From an uncultured Bacteroidales bacterium (GTDB lineage Bacteria; Bacteroidota; Bacteroidia; Bacteroidales; WCHB1-69), in NCBI GenBank assembly GCA_937901455.1, contig CALDIA010000158.1:1-34720 (forward strand): 34,720 nt of DNA. Direction: 5' to 3'. This document shows positions 7,624 to 15,320 of this stretch, piece after piece. The notes under the pieces are model-generated. The model had not been told where the DNA came from. It saw nothing but the letters and a program-made list of their open reading frames with translations, and searched no databases. The translations under genes and the position numbers were made by a program. Positions within the stretch are counted from its first letter, which is position 1; each line of letters begins with the position of its first letter.

Positions 7624-8976
7624 TCAACCCACGATGCCAGAAATAATGATCACAATCAGGGCGGCGGGAGCAACATAGCGAAGGATAAAGTAATAGAGTT
7701 CAAAAGCTTTCACCTTGAGTGTTCCATGATTGGAGAGTTCGTCTTTGACCTCCACTTTAGGATAGAACCAACCGAGGAAGATGGTCATGAGCAGTGCGCC
7801 GATGGGCATCAGGTAGGAGGCGGTGATCAAGTCGAAGAGGTCGAAGATGGTGTATCCCACGATCTTAAAGTTTTGTAGCGGGCCGAAGGAGAGGGTGCAA
7901 AGGGCGCCGACCACAAAGACGACCGCGGTGCTGACAAGGGAGGCAGTAGAGCGTTTCCATTGGAGTTCTTCCACGGCGAAGGCCACGATGATTTCCAGCA
8001 GGGAGATGGTAGAGGTCAGGGCAGCGATACCGAGCAGAAGGAAGAAGAGAACGGCGAAGAGCGCACCGGCGGGCATATTGTTGAAGACGTTGGGGAGCAC
8101 CACATAGACAAGCTCAGGCCCGCTGGCGGGATCCATGCCAAAAGCGAAAACGGCGGGGAAGATGACCACACCGGCGAGAATTGCCACTATGAGATCGCAA
8201 AGGGCAATCCAGATGCTGGTTTTGAAGAGCCGGTCCTCTTTGCGGATATAAGAGCCATAGGTAATCATGGCGCCCATGCCGATACTCAAGGAGAAAAACG
8301 ACTGTCCAAGAGCGGAGAGCACACCTTTTCCAGTGAGTTTGCTAAAGTCGGGTTCAAAGAGAAAGCGCAAGCCCTCATGGGATCCGGATAGGGTCAATGA
8401 GCGCACGCACATCAGCAGAAGCAGCAGGAAAAGGATGGGCATCAATATCTTAGCCATATTCTCAATACCTTTTTGTACGCCCATAGTGATGACGGCTCCT
8501 GTAAGAATCAGGAAGAGCAGTTGATAGAAGAGGGGCCAGAAGGAGCCTTGTGTGAAGAAGGAGAACTCTTGGGCCACGGCTGCAGGATCCAGGCCGGAGA
8601 GTTTCCCGCCAGCGGCCATCACGATATAGTTGAGGGTCCATCCGGCTACCACGCTATAGAAAGCGTAAATCAGAAAAGCGGACACGATGCCGAAGATTCC
8701 GAGCAGCACCCAGCCTTTGCGCGGACCGGAAAGGGCGCGGTAGGCGCCTACCACATTGCGTTGCGAACGACGACCGATGATAAACTCTGTCATCATCAGC
8801 GGAATGCCAATCAACAAGACAAAAATTATGTAAACCAGCAGGAAGGCGCCGCCACCATTCTGTCCTAACATGTAGGGAAAACGCCAGATGTTGCCGAGGC
8901 CGACAGCGCCTCCGGCAGCCGCCAGAATAGCTCCAATGTTGGAAGTAAAGCCTCTGTGTGTAGGATTTGTGGACAT
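7624..8976 (-). CDS. Sodium-dependent neurotransmitter:Na+ symporter (NSS/SNF family) transporter
   Basis: A 450-residue polytopic inner-membrane transporter of the NSS family (LeuT, TnaT and MhsT are bacterial examples), which imports amino acids or related amines with Na+. The diagnostic TM1 sequence GGAVGLGNIWRFPY with its unwound glycine-rich segment, followed by QNGGGAF, is at residues 18-45. TM6 carries SFFSLSIGMGAMITYGSY. About eleven to twelve hydrophobic segments can be counted. The substrate cannot be read from the sequence. It stands alone on the minus strand behind its own promoter, with a leader of roughly 75 nt. Confidence 0.93.
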   Translation of the reverse strand: MSTNPTHRGFTSNIGAILAAAGGAVGLGNIWRFPYMLGQNGGGAFLLVYIIFVLLIGIPLMMTEFIIGRRSQRNVVGAYRALSGPRKGWVLLGIFGIVSAFLIYAFYSVVAGWTLNYIVMAAGGKLSGLDPAAVAQEFSFFTQGSFWPLFYQLLFLILTGAVITMGVQKGIENMAKILMPILFLLLLLMCVRSLTLSGSHEGLRFLFEPDFSKLTGKGVLSALGQSFFSLSIGMGAMITYGSYIRKEDRLFKTSIWIALCDLIVAILAGVVIFPAVFAFGMDPASGPELVYVVLPNVFNNMPAGALFAVLFFLLLGIAALTSTISLLEIIVAFAVEELQWKRSTASLVSTAVVFVVGALCTLSFGPLQNFKIVGYTIFDLFDLITASYLMPIGALLMTIFLGWFYPKVEVKDELSNHGTLKVKAFELYYFILRYVAPAALIVIIISGIVG

Positions 8977-9054
8977 AAAAGAGTAACTTTAACAATAACT
9001 TTAATAAGAGTTGCTGTAGATAGATATAGGATTTTGGGTGCGGAAACGAGGTGG

Positions 9055-9062
9055 CAAATGTA
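9055..9062 (-). promoter_or_regulatory. Promoter of the NSS transporter gene (-7 and -33 elements)
   Basis: The minus strand reads TACATTTG, a TAnnTTTG match. A TTG triplet lies 19 bp further upstream (plus-strand CAA at 9082-9084), the spacing expected for the Bacteroidota -33/-7 promoter. The leader to the ATG at 8976 is about 75 nt; I see no clear riboswitch in it. Confidence 0.7.
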
Positions 9063-9138
9063 CACAAATTTCGCACATCGCCAACCCAATAGCAATATTG
9101 AAATTGAATAATTCCGGAAAAGAGGCATCACTTGGGGT

Positions 9139-9627
9139 TCATACAATGGCGGCCACAAAATAATAGGCCATCAGACCCACGCACACCAGTTTCATCACGG
9201 TGCCAGTCATGAGCCCCACAAAGGAGCCGGCTCCCGCTTTTATAGCTTTGCCTATTGACATGTTTTTTTCCGTAGCGTGGGCCAGCACCTCGCCAGCCAC
9301 AGCACCTATGAAAGGGCCCAGTACGATGCCCCATGGCCCGAAGAAGAGCCCCGCCACGAGTCCGAGGGTACTACCCCACACGCCTGACTTGGAGCCACCC
9401 ATCACTTTGGTACCCCAAACGGGCACCACTGCATCGAGCACTTGCACTATGATGGTCACAACGCCCCACACAATCAAAAAGCGCCAGCTGAACTGGACCT
9501 TATGGGTAGCTTGAAGCAGCCACAGGGCGGCATAGGCCACGGGCACACCTGGCAAAACAGGCAAGATACAACCTACCAAGCCTGTCAGCAGACAGAGGGA
9601 ACCAATGACAATAAGGAGTATATCCAT
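9139..9627 (-). CDS. DUF456 family small membrane protein
   Basis: A 162-residue, strongly hydrophobic protein with at least four membrane segments. It matches the DUF456 pattern: an N-terminal LTGLVGCILPVLPGVP and glycine-rich helices GLVAGLFFGPWGIVLGPFIGAVAGEV. The function of the family is unknown. The frame is open much further upstream (to 9822), but that part is antisense-like, non-hydrophobic and overlaps the next gene. The ATG at 9627 is chosen because it gives an immediate membrane helix and lies just after a TAnnTTTG element. It appears to be a single-gene transcript with an extremely short leader. Confidence 0.85.
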   Translation of the reverse strand: MDILLIVIGSLCLLTGLVGCILPVLPGVPVAYAALWLLQATHKVQFSWRFLIVWGVVTIIVQVLDAVVPVWGTKVMGGSKSGVWGSTLGLVAGLFFGPWGIVLGPFIGAVAGEVLAHATEKNMSIGKAIKAGAGSFVGLMTGTVMKLVCVGLMAYYFVAAIV

Positions 9628-9635
9628 TGCAGCGG

Positions 9636-9643
9636 CAAAGATA
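9636..9643 (-). promoter_or_regulatory. -7 promoter element for the DUF456 gene
   Basis: The minus strand reads TATCTTTG. Only eight bases separate its last G from the ATG at 9627, so the transcript would have a leader of just a few nucleotides. Confidence 0.65.
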
Positions 9644-9686
9644 TATATTTTTGCTGATTGGTGAAAGCTTGTGACAAATATTTCCC

Positions 9687-10748
9687 TTATGGTTCGTTTG
9701 AGGGGTATTCGTCTCGCACACATCGGACAGAGAAACCTGACGATGGAAAGTCGTGATGCGTCCAATAGGTATGAGGACTGCCATGCGTCCAGCCAAAGCA
9801 GACATTTTCGGTAGCGCACCAAAAGATGGTGCTATATCCAAGGGCCAGGACGGTACCATTATAGCAATAGCCGGCAGGGTAGCCGGAAAAGCCAGTGGCA
9901 TTATTGCTGGCTATATCGTAGCCTGAACAGCAGGAGCAACTATTATCTGATGGTGCCATCCATCCGACAGTGTCACACAACGCTTTTGCGATATAATCAT
10001 AGTTGCCATTGCACCGATACTTGCTCCGGCTACTCACATATTCTGCCAGGAGCACAAACTCCATTTGGCTGGGCACATGCCATCCCGCAGGGCAGATACC
10101 CTGCACATCAGAAGGAACAATATTAGAATAGTAATCCCCATGCATTGCTGCTGGCCTATTATACAAATACCCATACAAAAGCACATCTATGGTATCTTGA
10201 TTAGGTGCATAACGGTATGGTATGCTGGAACTACCTATGGTGTGAGGGGCTTAAAAGATACTATCGCCATTCTCGTATCTTGTCACGCGCAGGTTTTCGC
10301 GCATCCAGCACTGGTCACCAATGTGCACCGTGTTATAGACATTGCCGTCGATGTCGGTCATCGTGGCCGCGCCCGGACAGGGACTCCCGTCCTGTATGAA
10401 CACCAACTCCACCAACTCGTCCGACACCCGCATCTGCACAATGCCCGTTTCTGCCACGGAAACCTCCATCTGCGCACTGCCGGCAAACGGGTTGGAAAAC
10501 ACCGTGATGCCCCCTGCTTGGTCTTGGTTCTCCACTCCCGTGCCCACATTAAGCGTCAGCACCGTGTCGGGCCAGTACATCGTCTCCGTCCAATGACGCG
10601 TCAGATTCTCCACCACTATGCTGTCGGACCGCACATACTGACCAACCGCATCGCGACCCGTAAAGGTCAGCACTACCCCGCCCTGGGAAAATCCCAAGAT
10701 GCACGCCGAGGCTACGACTATCAATAAGAGTAATCTTTTCCTTTTACT
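9687..10748 (-). pseudogene. FISUMP-domain secreted protein gene, interrupted by an in-frame TAA
   Basis: Both halves read in one frame. The upstream half has a basic/hydrophobic signal-like segment (KRKRLLLLIVV), a beta-domain (VVLTFTGRDA ... TETMYWPDTVLTL) and the start of a FISUMP domain (TMTDIDGNVYNTVHIGDQCW, then NLRVTRYENGDSI). After SIF a TAA (10251-10253) interrupts. The same frame then continues APHTIGSSSIPYRY ... LYGYLYNRPAAMHG ... GICPAGWHVPS ... GFSVRCVRDE, which is the rest of the domain. A GTG at 10184 would begin an isolated C-terminal piece without a signal peptide. No ATG or GTG is available upstream in the frame. The first possible start is TTG at 10724, which would cut off the basic n-region, and an AGT codon at 10748 sits where an ATG would be expected. 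It is best read as a decaying gene for a surface protein of unknown function. A sequencing error at the TAA is the main alternative. Confidence 0.8.
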
Positions 10749-10822
10749 TGAACTTCTAAATTTAACTATACCTTGATGGCCTGGAGGGCGGCGACGGGGA
10801 TTTAGCGGTTAGGCTTTGACCG

Positions 10823-11275
10823 TTAGTTTTTCACCACTCTCCAGGTGTCGCGCTGACCATCAGCGGAAAGATAGAGCAGGTAGGTGCCGGCAGGGTATGG
10901 GGACAAGTCAACAAGGAGCATCCCTGCGGAGAAATTGCCGTCAAAAACCTTATTGCCTGACATATTGTAGAGTTGGAAGAAGCCCTGCTTAACATCCTGA
11001 CTGAATTGCAAAGTCACCTGCCCCTTGGTATGGTTGGGGTAGATTTTAACCGTAAGGTTTTCTCCCAACGCTTCTTCATACATAGTGGAGCGCACTTCGC
11101 TGACAGCAGTTTGAGCATCCGAGTGTGCGACAACCTCTGCTTTTAGTTCCAAAGTCTTGCGAGCCGTCCGGTTACCTGCATCATCATATTCAAAAGTACG
11201 GGGAAGAGCATTTTGGGCCTGCGCCACGGCAAAGCCCATCACCAGCATTACTAAAAGGGGAAAGAATCGCTTCAT
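10823..11275 (-). CDS. Short secreted protein with YD-like motif and T9SS type A sorting domain
   Basis: A 150-residue protein. The signal peptide is about residues 1-20 (ending AQA). A short mature region contains FEYDDAGNRTARK, which resembles one YD/RHS repeat unit. Residues about 75-150 form a Por/type A C-terminal domain: VKIYPNHTKGQVTLQF, then FFQLYNMSGNKVFDG, DLSPYPAGTYLLYLS and a basic end. This domain targets proteins for export by the type IX secretion system. There is almost no other cargo domain, so the protein is mainly signal plus sorting domain. The broken FISUMP gene follows about 75 bp downstream on the same strand and may have been cotranscribed. The function is unknown. Confidence 0.82.
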   Translation of the reverse strand: MKRFFPLLVMLVMGFAVAQAQNALPRTFEYDDAGNRTARKTLELKAEVVAHSDAQTAVSEVRSTMYEEALGENLTVKIYPNHTKGQVTLQFSQDVKQGFFQLYNMSGNKVFDGNFSAGMLLVDLSPYPAGTYLLYLSADGQRDTWRVVKN

Positions 11276-11305
11276 AACATATATTGTTTAATGGATTACA
11301 GAGCG

Positions 11306-11313
11306 CAAAGATA
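11306..11313 (-). promoter_or_regulatory. -7 promoter element for the T9SS cargo gene
   Basis: The minus strand reads TATCTTTG (TAnnTTTG), about 30 bp upstream of the ATG at 11275. It is divergent from the promoter at 11428. Confidence 0.65.
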
Positions 11314-11427
11314 TAAAAATCTTATTACATTTAGAAATTCAGGTGTGAAAAATGTGTAAGAATGCAAAATAATGGCTACAATCGTCTTAAAAACTGTATT
11401 TTTCGTTTTATATGAATGTTTTTTATG

Positions 11428-11435
11428 TACTTTTG
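11428..11435 (+). promoter_or_regulatory. -7 promoter element for the GH3-fusion operon
   Basis: TACTTTTG matches TAnnTTTG and lies 25 bp before the ATG at 11461. It also argues against a start at 11416, which would precede the transcript. Confidence 0.7.
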
Positions 11436-11460
11436 CAGCCATCTAAAACATATCAAACCT

Positions 11461-11694
11461 ATGAGCAATCGAGCACGCTTTCATGAGATTGGAGAAAAGC
11501 TTTACACCTCTGTAAAAGAATACCTTGCCCATCATTTGGACTATCCAACCGATGTGGTATTAGGAATTTGTTGGGACACTCAAGACATTGTTATTGACAG
11601 TCCATCGAAGATAGATGCCGCTTACGAGCAGTTCAGTTTGGGGGAATTCATCGGCATTAACGAGCAGGGATATTTCGAACCTCGTTTGTTATAA
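11461..11694 (+). CDS. Small hypothetical protein, 77 aa
   Basis: I do not recognise this protein. It has 77 residues starting MSNRARFHEIGEKLY, is acidic and soluble, and has no signal peptide or membrane helix. An N-terminal amphipathic helix (about 5-25) and a beta-rich remainder (DVVLGICWDTQDIVID, then SLGEFIGINEQGYFEP) suggest a small globular fold. The ATG at 11461 is preferred over the open codons from 11416 because it follows the TACTTTTG promoter. It is first in an operon, with only 5 bp to the GH3-fusion gene, so it may be a cytoplasmic accessory of that operon. Confidence 0.7.
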   Translation: MSNRARFHEIGEKLYTSVKEYLAHHLDYPTDVVLGICWDTQDIVIDSPSKIDAAYEQFSLGEFIGINEQGYFEPRLL

Positions 11695-11699
11695 GCGTG

Positions 11700-14582
11700 A
11701 TGAAACGGTTTCTATTCACCTTCCTGGCCTTTGTCATAATTGTGATGACCTTTGGTGGCTTCACTGCCCCACCTACGTACAAATCGCGGGCGGTGCAGGC
11801 CATGTCGAAGATGACCTTGGAAGAGAGGATTGCCCAACTGATGATCATCCGCATCAGTTCGACGGAGACGGAAGCATATAATCTTGCCAAAATTGCGGAA
11901 ATAGAGAAGTATCAGGTGGGTGGTGTCTGCTTTTTCAAAGGTGGTCCGGTACGAGAGGCCATCCTTACCAACCGTATCCAGGCGGTGAGCAAGGTACCCT
12001 TGTTCATTTCCATCGATGGTGAGTGGGGGCCGGCCATGCGCTTAGACAGTTGTGTGGCCTTTCCACGGCAGATGACGCTGGGAGCGCTGTCACCGAGACA
12101 CGACACCCTCATCTATCAGATGGGGCAAGAGGTTGCAGCTCAGTGCAAAGCCATCGGCATCAACCTCAATTATGCCCCTGTGGTGGACATCAACAATAAC
12201 GCCAAAAACCCTGTCATCAACAGTCGCTCCTTTGGCGAAAACCGGTATAGGGTCACTACCAAAGGCTCCCTATATTTGCGCGGCATGCAAGATGAAGGCC
12301 TCATAGCCTGCCTGAAACACTTCCCGGGCCATGGCGACACCGAAACCGACTCCCATCTCGGCTTGCCCGTCATCAAAAAGAGTCGTATTGAGTTAGATGA
12401 ATTGGAATTATACCCTTACCGACATCTATTGGTTGACAATCCCGACATAATTATGGTGGCACACCTCAACATTCCATCTTTGGACCCTACGCCCAACTCG
12501 GCATCTTCTCTCTCTTACCCCATCATTTCCGACCTTCTCAAAAAAGAGTATGGTTACACTGGGCTCATCATTACCGATGGTTTGGAGATGCAAGGGGTGC
12601 AGAAGCAAAAGAGATACGTAGGCGATATTGAGATACGGGCTCTGCTCGCCGGCGCCGACCTGCTGTTACTACCCGAGGAGACCGGTGCAGTCATTAAAGC
12701 CATCAAAAATGCCGTGGAAAATGGCACCATTCCCGAAGAACTTATCAACGAACGATGCCTGCGTGTATTGGAATTCAAGGCATCGAAAGGACTCCTGCAC
12801 AAACAGTTGCCGCTTGACATATCCAAAATCAAGGCGGCCATGAACAAGGCGTCAGCCCAAGCCGTCAACGATCAGATTGAACGCTACGCCATCACCACCC
12901 TGAAGAATGACAAGATGATGCCTTTGCGCGACACCACATCCGTCATGTTTGTGTGTGTGGGGCGTGAAGAGCTCCGTGCTGAATACCAGCATGTGCTGGC
13001 AGCGTACAACATTCCCACCTATTTTACCGCCAAGGCACCCACGGCCAAAGAAATAGAGACCGTTAAAGAGGCCATGCGCCAACACCAGAAAGTCATAGTC
13101 GCATACGGTGGCTCCAACCAATTGGCCAGCAAAAACTATGGGGTGGAGGCAAAAGCCGTCAGTTTCATCCAAGAGCTTGCCGCCAACAAAGAGGTAGTTC
13201 TCATCCACTTAGGCAACCCTTACGCGCTCAATAGTTTTCACAATCTCAATGCTTGCAAAGCCATTCTGGTGGCCTATCAGTTCACGCCCAACACCTTGCG
13301 TTGCGCTTTGGAAATTTGCTTTGGCCGAATGAATAGCGAAGGCATGTTGCCCGTCAGCATCAACAACTATCCTGCCGGCACTGGGTTTACGAATCGTAGA
13401 TTTTATGACTTCAACATTTCCATGCTGCCCGACACGTTGACTTACAGATTGGACGATCTTTTGCAGAAAGGCATCACCGACAAGGTGTACCCGGGCTGTG
13501 TGGTCTTCGCCATGCAGGGAGATAACATCATTTATCACAAAGCCTTTGGTCACTTCACCTACGACGCACAGGACAAGGTCTCTTTGGAGACAATGTTCGA
13601 TGTGGCGTCAGTTACCAAGACGGCGGCCACCACCATTGCGGTCATGAAGCTTTACGATGAGGGGCGTTTTGCGCTCACCGACTCCATAGGGCGGTATCTG
13701 CCCTACCTGCGCGGCACCAACAAGGCAAACATCACCATTGCTGAATTGCTCACCCACACTTCAGGACTGACAGCTTTCATTCCCTTCTACACCAAGATAC
13801 AAGGCAATGAGCACTACTTGCGAAGATATCGCTCTGCCAACTTCAACATCCAGGTGGCCGACCGATTGTTCCTCCGCAACGACTACCCTGACACCATGCG
13901 GTACACCATTGCGCACAGTGCCTTGAAAGCCAAGAAATATGAGTACAGCGATCTCAACTTCTTGTTATTAAAAGATATGGTGGAACAAATCAGCGGGCAA
14001 TCCATTGAGGTTTTCTTGAACGAGCACTTTTATGGGTCCATGGGGTTGAAACGCACCGCTTTCAATCCTTTGTCGCATGGTTTCAAGAAGCAGGACATTG
14101 CGCCCACCGAGATGGACAAGACATTCCGCAAGCAGGTAGTGCAGGGCTATGTGCACGACCAGACTTCCGCGCTCTTCTATGGCAATGCCGGCAATGCCGG
14201 TCTGTTCACCACCGCCGCAGAATTGGGGAGCATCTACAAGATGATCTTTGACGGTGGTGTGTATCAGGGGCGACGTTATCTCACCGAAGAGACCGTCAAT
14301 CTGTTCACCCATTTGTACAAGATGCACGGTTGCATGGAGCGTGGGTTGGGATTCCACACGCCCAAGGCAGGCGGCACCTCCAGCATTGTACCCGCAAAAG
14401 CCGGCAAGAACATCTTCGGGCACCAGGGTTTCACTGGTACGGTGGTGTGGTGCGACCCCGACAATGGTCTCCTCTACGTGTTCCTCTCCAACAGAGTGTA
14501 CCCCGACTGCTATCCCAACAAATTGTCACAAAGCAGAATCCGCCTCAAAGCACATGAGTTGCTTTACGAAGGCATCCAATAA
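11700..14582 (+). CDS. Glycoside hydrolase family 3 (NagZ-like) / serine hydrolase (beta-lactamase-fold) fusion
   Basis: A 960-residue exported two-enzyme fusion. Residues 1-23 are a signal peptide. Residues about 30-560 form a GH3 domain with the NagZ-type signature KHFPGHGDTETDSH (206-219), which contains the Asp-His dyad of bacterial beta-N-acetylglucosaminidases, and the nucleophile region ITDGLEM (D293). A Rossmann-like GH3 C-terminal domain follows (about 400-560). Residues about 580-955 form a class C beta-lactamase-fold serine hydrolase with SVTK (637-640), a YSD tyrosine motif (749-751), LLTHTSGL and a C-terminal HQGFTGT. In Bacillus subtilis, separate adjacent genes encode NagZ (YbbD) and the beta-lactamase-fold amidase AmiE (YbbE), which successively remove GlcNAc and the peptide from muropeptides. 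The fusion could do both steps in the periplasm; this is inference. The ATG at 11700 is preferred to the GTG at 11697. Confidence 0.92.
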   Translation: MKRFLFTFLAFVIIVMTFGGFTAPPTYKSRAVQAMSKMTLEERIAQLMIIRISSTETEAYNLAKIAEIEKYQVGGVCFFKGGPVREAILTNRIQAVSKVPLFISIDGEWGPAMRLDSCVAFPRQMTLGALSPRHDTLIYQMGQEVAAQCKAIGINLNYAPVVDINNNAKNPVINSRSFGENRYRVTTKGSLYLRGMQDEGLIACLKHFPGHGDTETDSHLGLPVIKKSRIELDELELYPYRHLLVDNPDIIMVAHLNIPSLDPTPNSASSLSYPIISDLLKKEYGYTGLIITDGLEMQGVQKQKRYVGDIEIRALLAGADLLLLPEETGAVIKAIKNAVENGTIPEELINERCLRVLEFKASKGLLHKQLPLDISKIKAAMNKASAQAVNDQIERYAITTLKNDKMMPLRDTTSVMFVCVGREELRAEYQHVLAAYNIPTYFTAKAPTAKEIETVKEAMRQHQKVIVAYGGSNQLASKNYGVEAKAVSFIQELAANKEVVLIHLGNPYALNSFHNLNACKAILVAYQFTPNTLRCALEICFGRMNSEGMLPVSINNYPAGTGFTNRRFYDFNISMLPDTLTYRLDDLLQKGITDKVYPGCVVFAMQGDNIIYHKAFGHFTYDAQDKVSLETMFDVASVTKTAATTIAVMKLYDEGRFALTDSIGRYLPYLRGTNKANITIAELLTHTSGLTAFIPFYTKIQGNEHYLRRYRSANFNIQVADRLFLRNDYPDTMRYTIAHSALKAKKYEYSDLNFLLLKDMVEQISGQSIEVFLNEHFYGSMGLKRTAFNPLSHGFKKQDIAPTEMDKTFRKQVVQGYVHDQTSALFYGNAGNAGLFTTAAELGSIYKMIFDGGVYQGRRYLTEETVNLFTHLYKMHGCMERGLGFHTPKAGGTSSIVPAKAGKNIFGHQGFTGTVVWCDPDNGLLYVFLSNRVYPDCYPNKLSQSRIRLKAHELLYEGIQ

Positions 14583-14598
14583 TAGAAAGATAGAGAAC

Positions 14599-15318
14599 AT
14601 GACATCAAATCCAACCCTATTACATATAGAAACAGCCACTGAGGTTTGTTCCGTTGCGCTCTCGCAAGGGGCTTCCCTTCTGGGCGTAGAAGAGAGTTCC
14701 GATGGGCACTCCCACTCCAAGAACTTGTTACCGTACATCGATCTTTTATTGCATAAGACTGGTTTGGCAATGGAAGCCATTGACGGCATTGTCGTCAGCA
14801 TCGGGCCAGGCTCGTACACGGGTCTGCGCATTGGCACCTCCACTGCCAAGGGCATTGCCTATTCACTGGGCAAGCCTGTGATAACGGTCAGCACATTGGA
14901 GAGCATTGCCTATGGGGCGGCGGCCGGCTGGACCACTGACGGATTGCCGGCGCCACACTATGTGCCCATGATTGACGCACGCCGCATGGAGGTCTTCGCC
15001 GCTCACTACGATGCACAACTACAACAGATTGAGGCTCCTCATCCCGTCATTGTGGGAAGCGACTCCTTCAGCGCCCTCCTAAACGAACACCGTGTGGTCT
15101 TCTGCGGCAACGGAATGCCCAAATGCAAGGCATTGCTAACTGCGCACCCCAACGCCCTATTCTCAGAGCAACCGCTATCGGCAACCTCCTTGCTGACTCC
15201 CGCCCTGAAAAAGTGGGAGCTCCGTGACTTTGCCGACACTGCCTATTTTGAACCATTCTACCTGAAAGAATACATCGCCGCCAAACCGGTCGTGAAAGGC
15301 CTACACCCCAAAACATAG
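14599..15318 (+). CDS. tsaB: tRNA threonylcarbamoyladenosine biosynthesis protein TsaB
   Basis: TsaB (YeaZ) is the ASKHA-fold partner that activates TsaD in making the universal t6A modification at position 37 of ANN-decoding tRNAs. The 239-residue protein begins LLHIETATEVCSVAL, has SHSKNLLPYIDLLL, and carries the very conserved VVSIGPGSYTGLRIGTSTAKGIAY block, as well as PMIDARRMEVFAA. The frame is open far upstream into the previous gene; the ATG at 14599 is chosen because it places the ASKHA first strand at the N-terminus. It lies 16 bp after the GH3-fusion gene and 2 bp before the next gene, so all are probably one operon. The linkage to a cell-wall enzyme has no obvious functional reason. 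Confidence 0.95.
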   Translation: MTSNPTLLHIETATEVCSVALSQGASLLGVEESSDGHSHSKNLLPYIDLLLHKTGLAMEAIDGIVVSIGPGSYTGLRIGTSTAKGIAYSLGKPVITVSTLESIAYGAAAGWTTDGLPAPHYVPMIDARRMEVFAAHYDAQLQQIEAPHPVIVGSDSFSALLNEHRVVFCGNGMPKCKALLTAHPNALFSEQPLSATSLLTPALKKWELRDFADTAYFEPFYLKEYIAAKPVVKGLHPKT

Positions 15319-15320
15319 CT

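Noticed and set aside
9687..10184. A separate small gene starting with GTG at 10184
   Set aside because: It is in the same frame as the piece upstream and begins inside a FISUMP domain without a signal peptide. It is treated as the downstream half of one interrupted gene.
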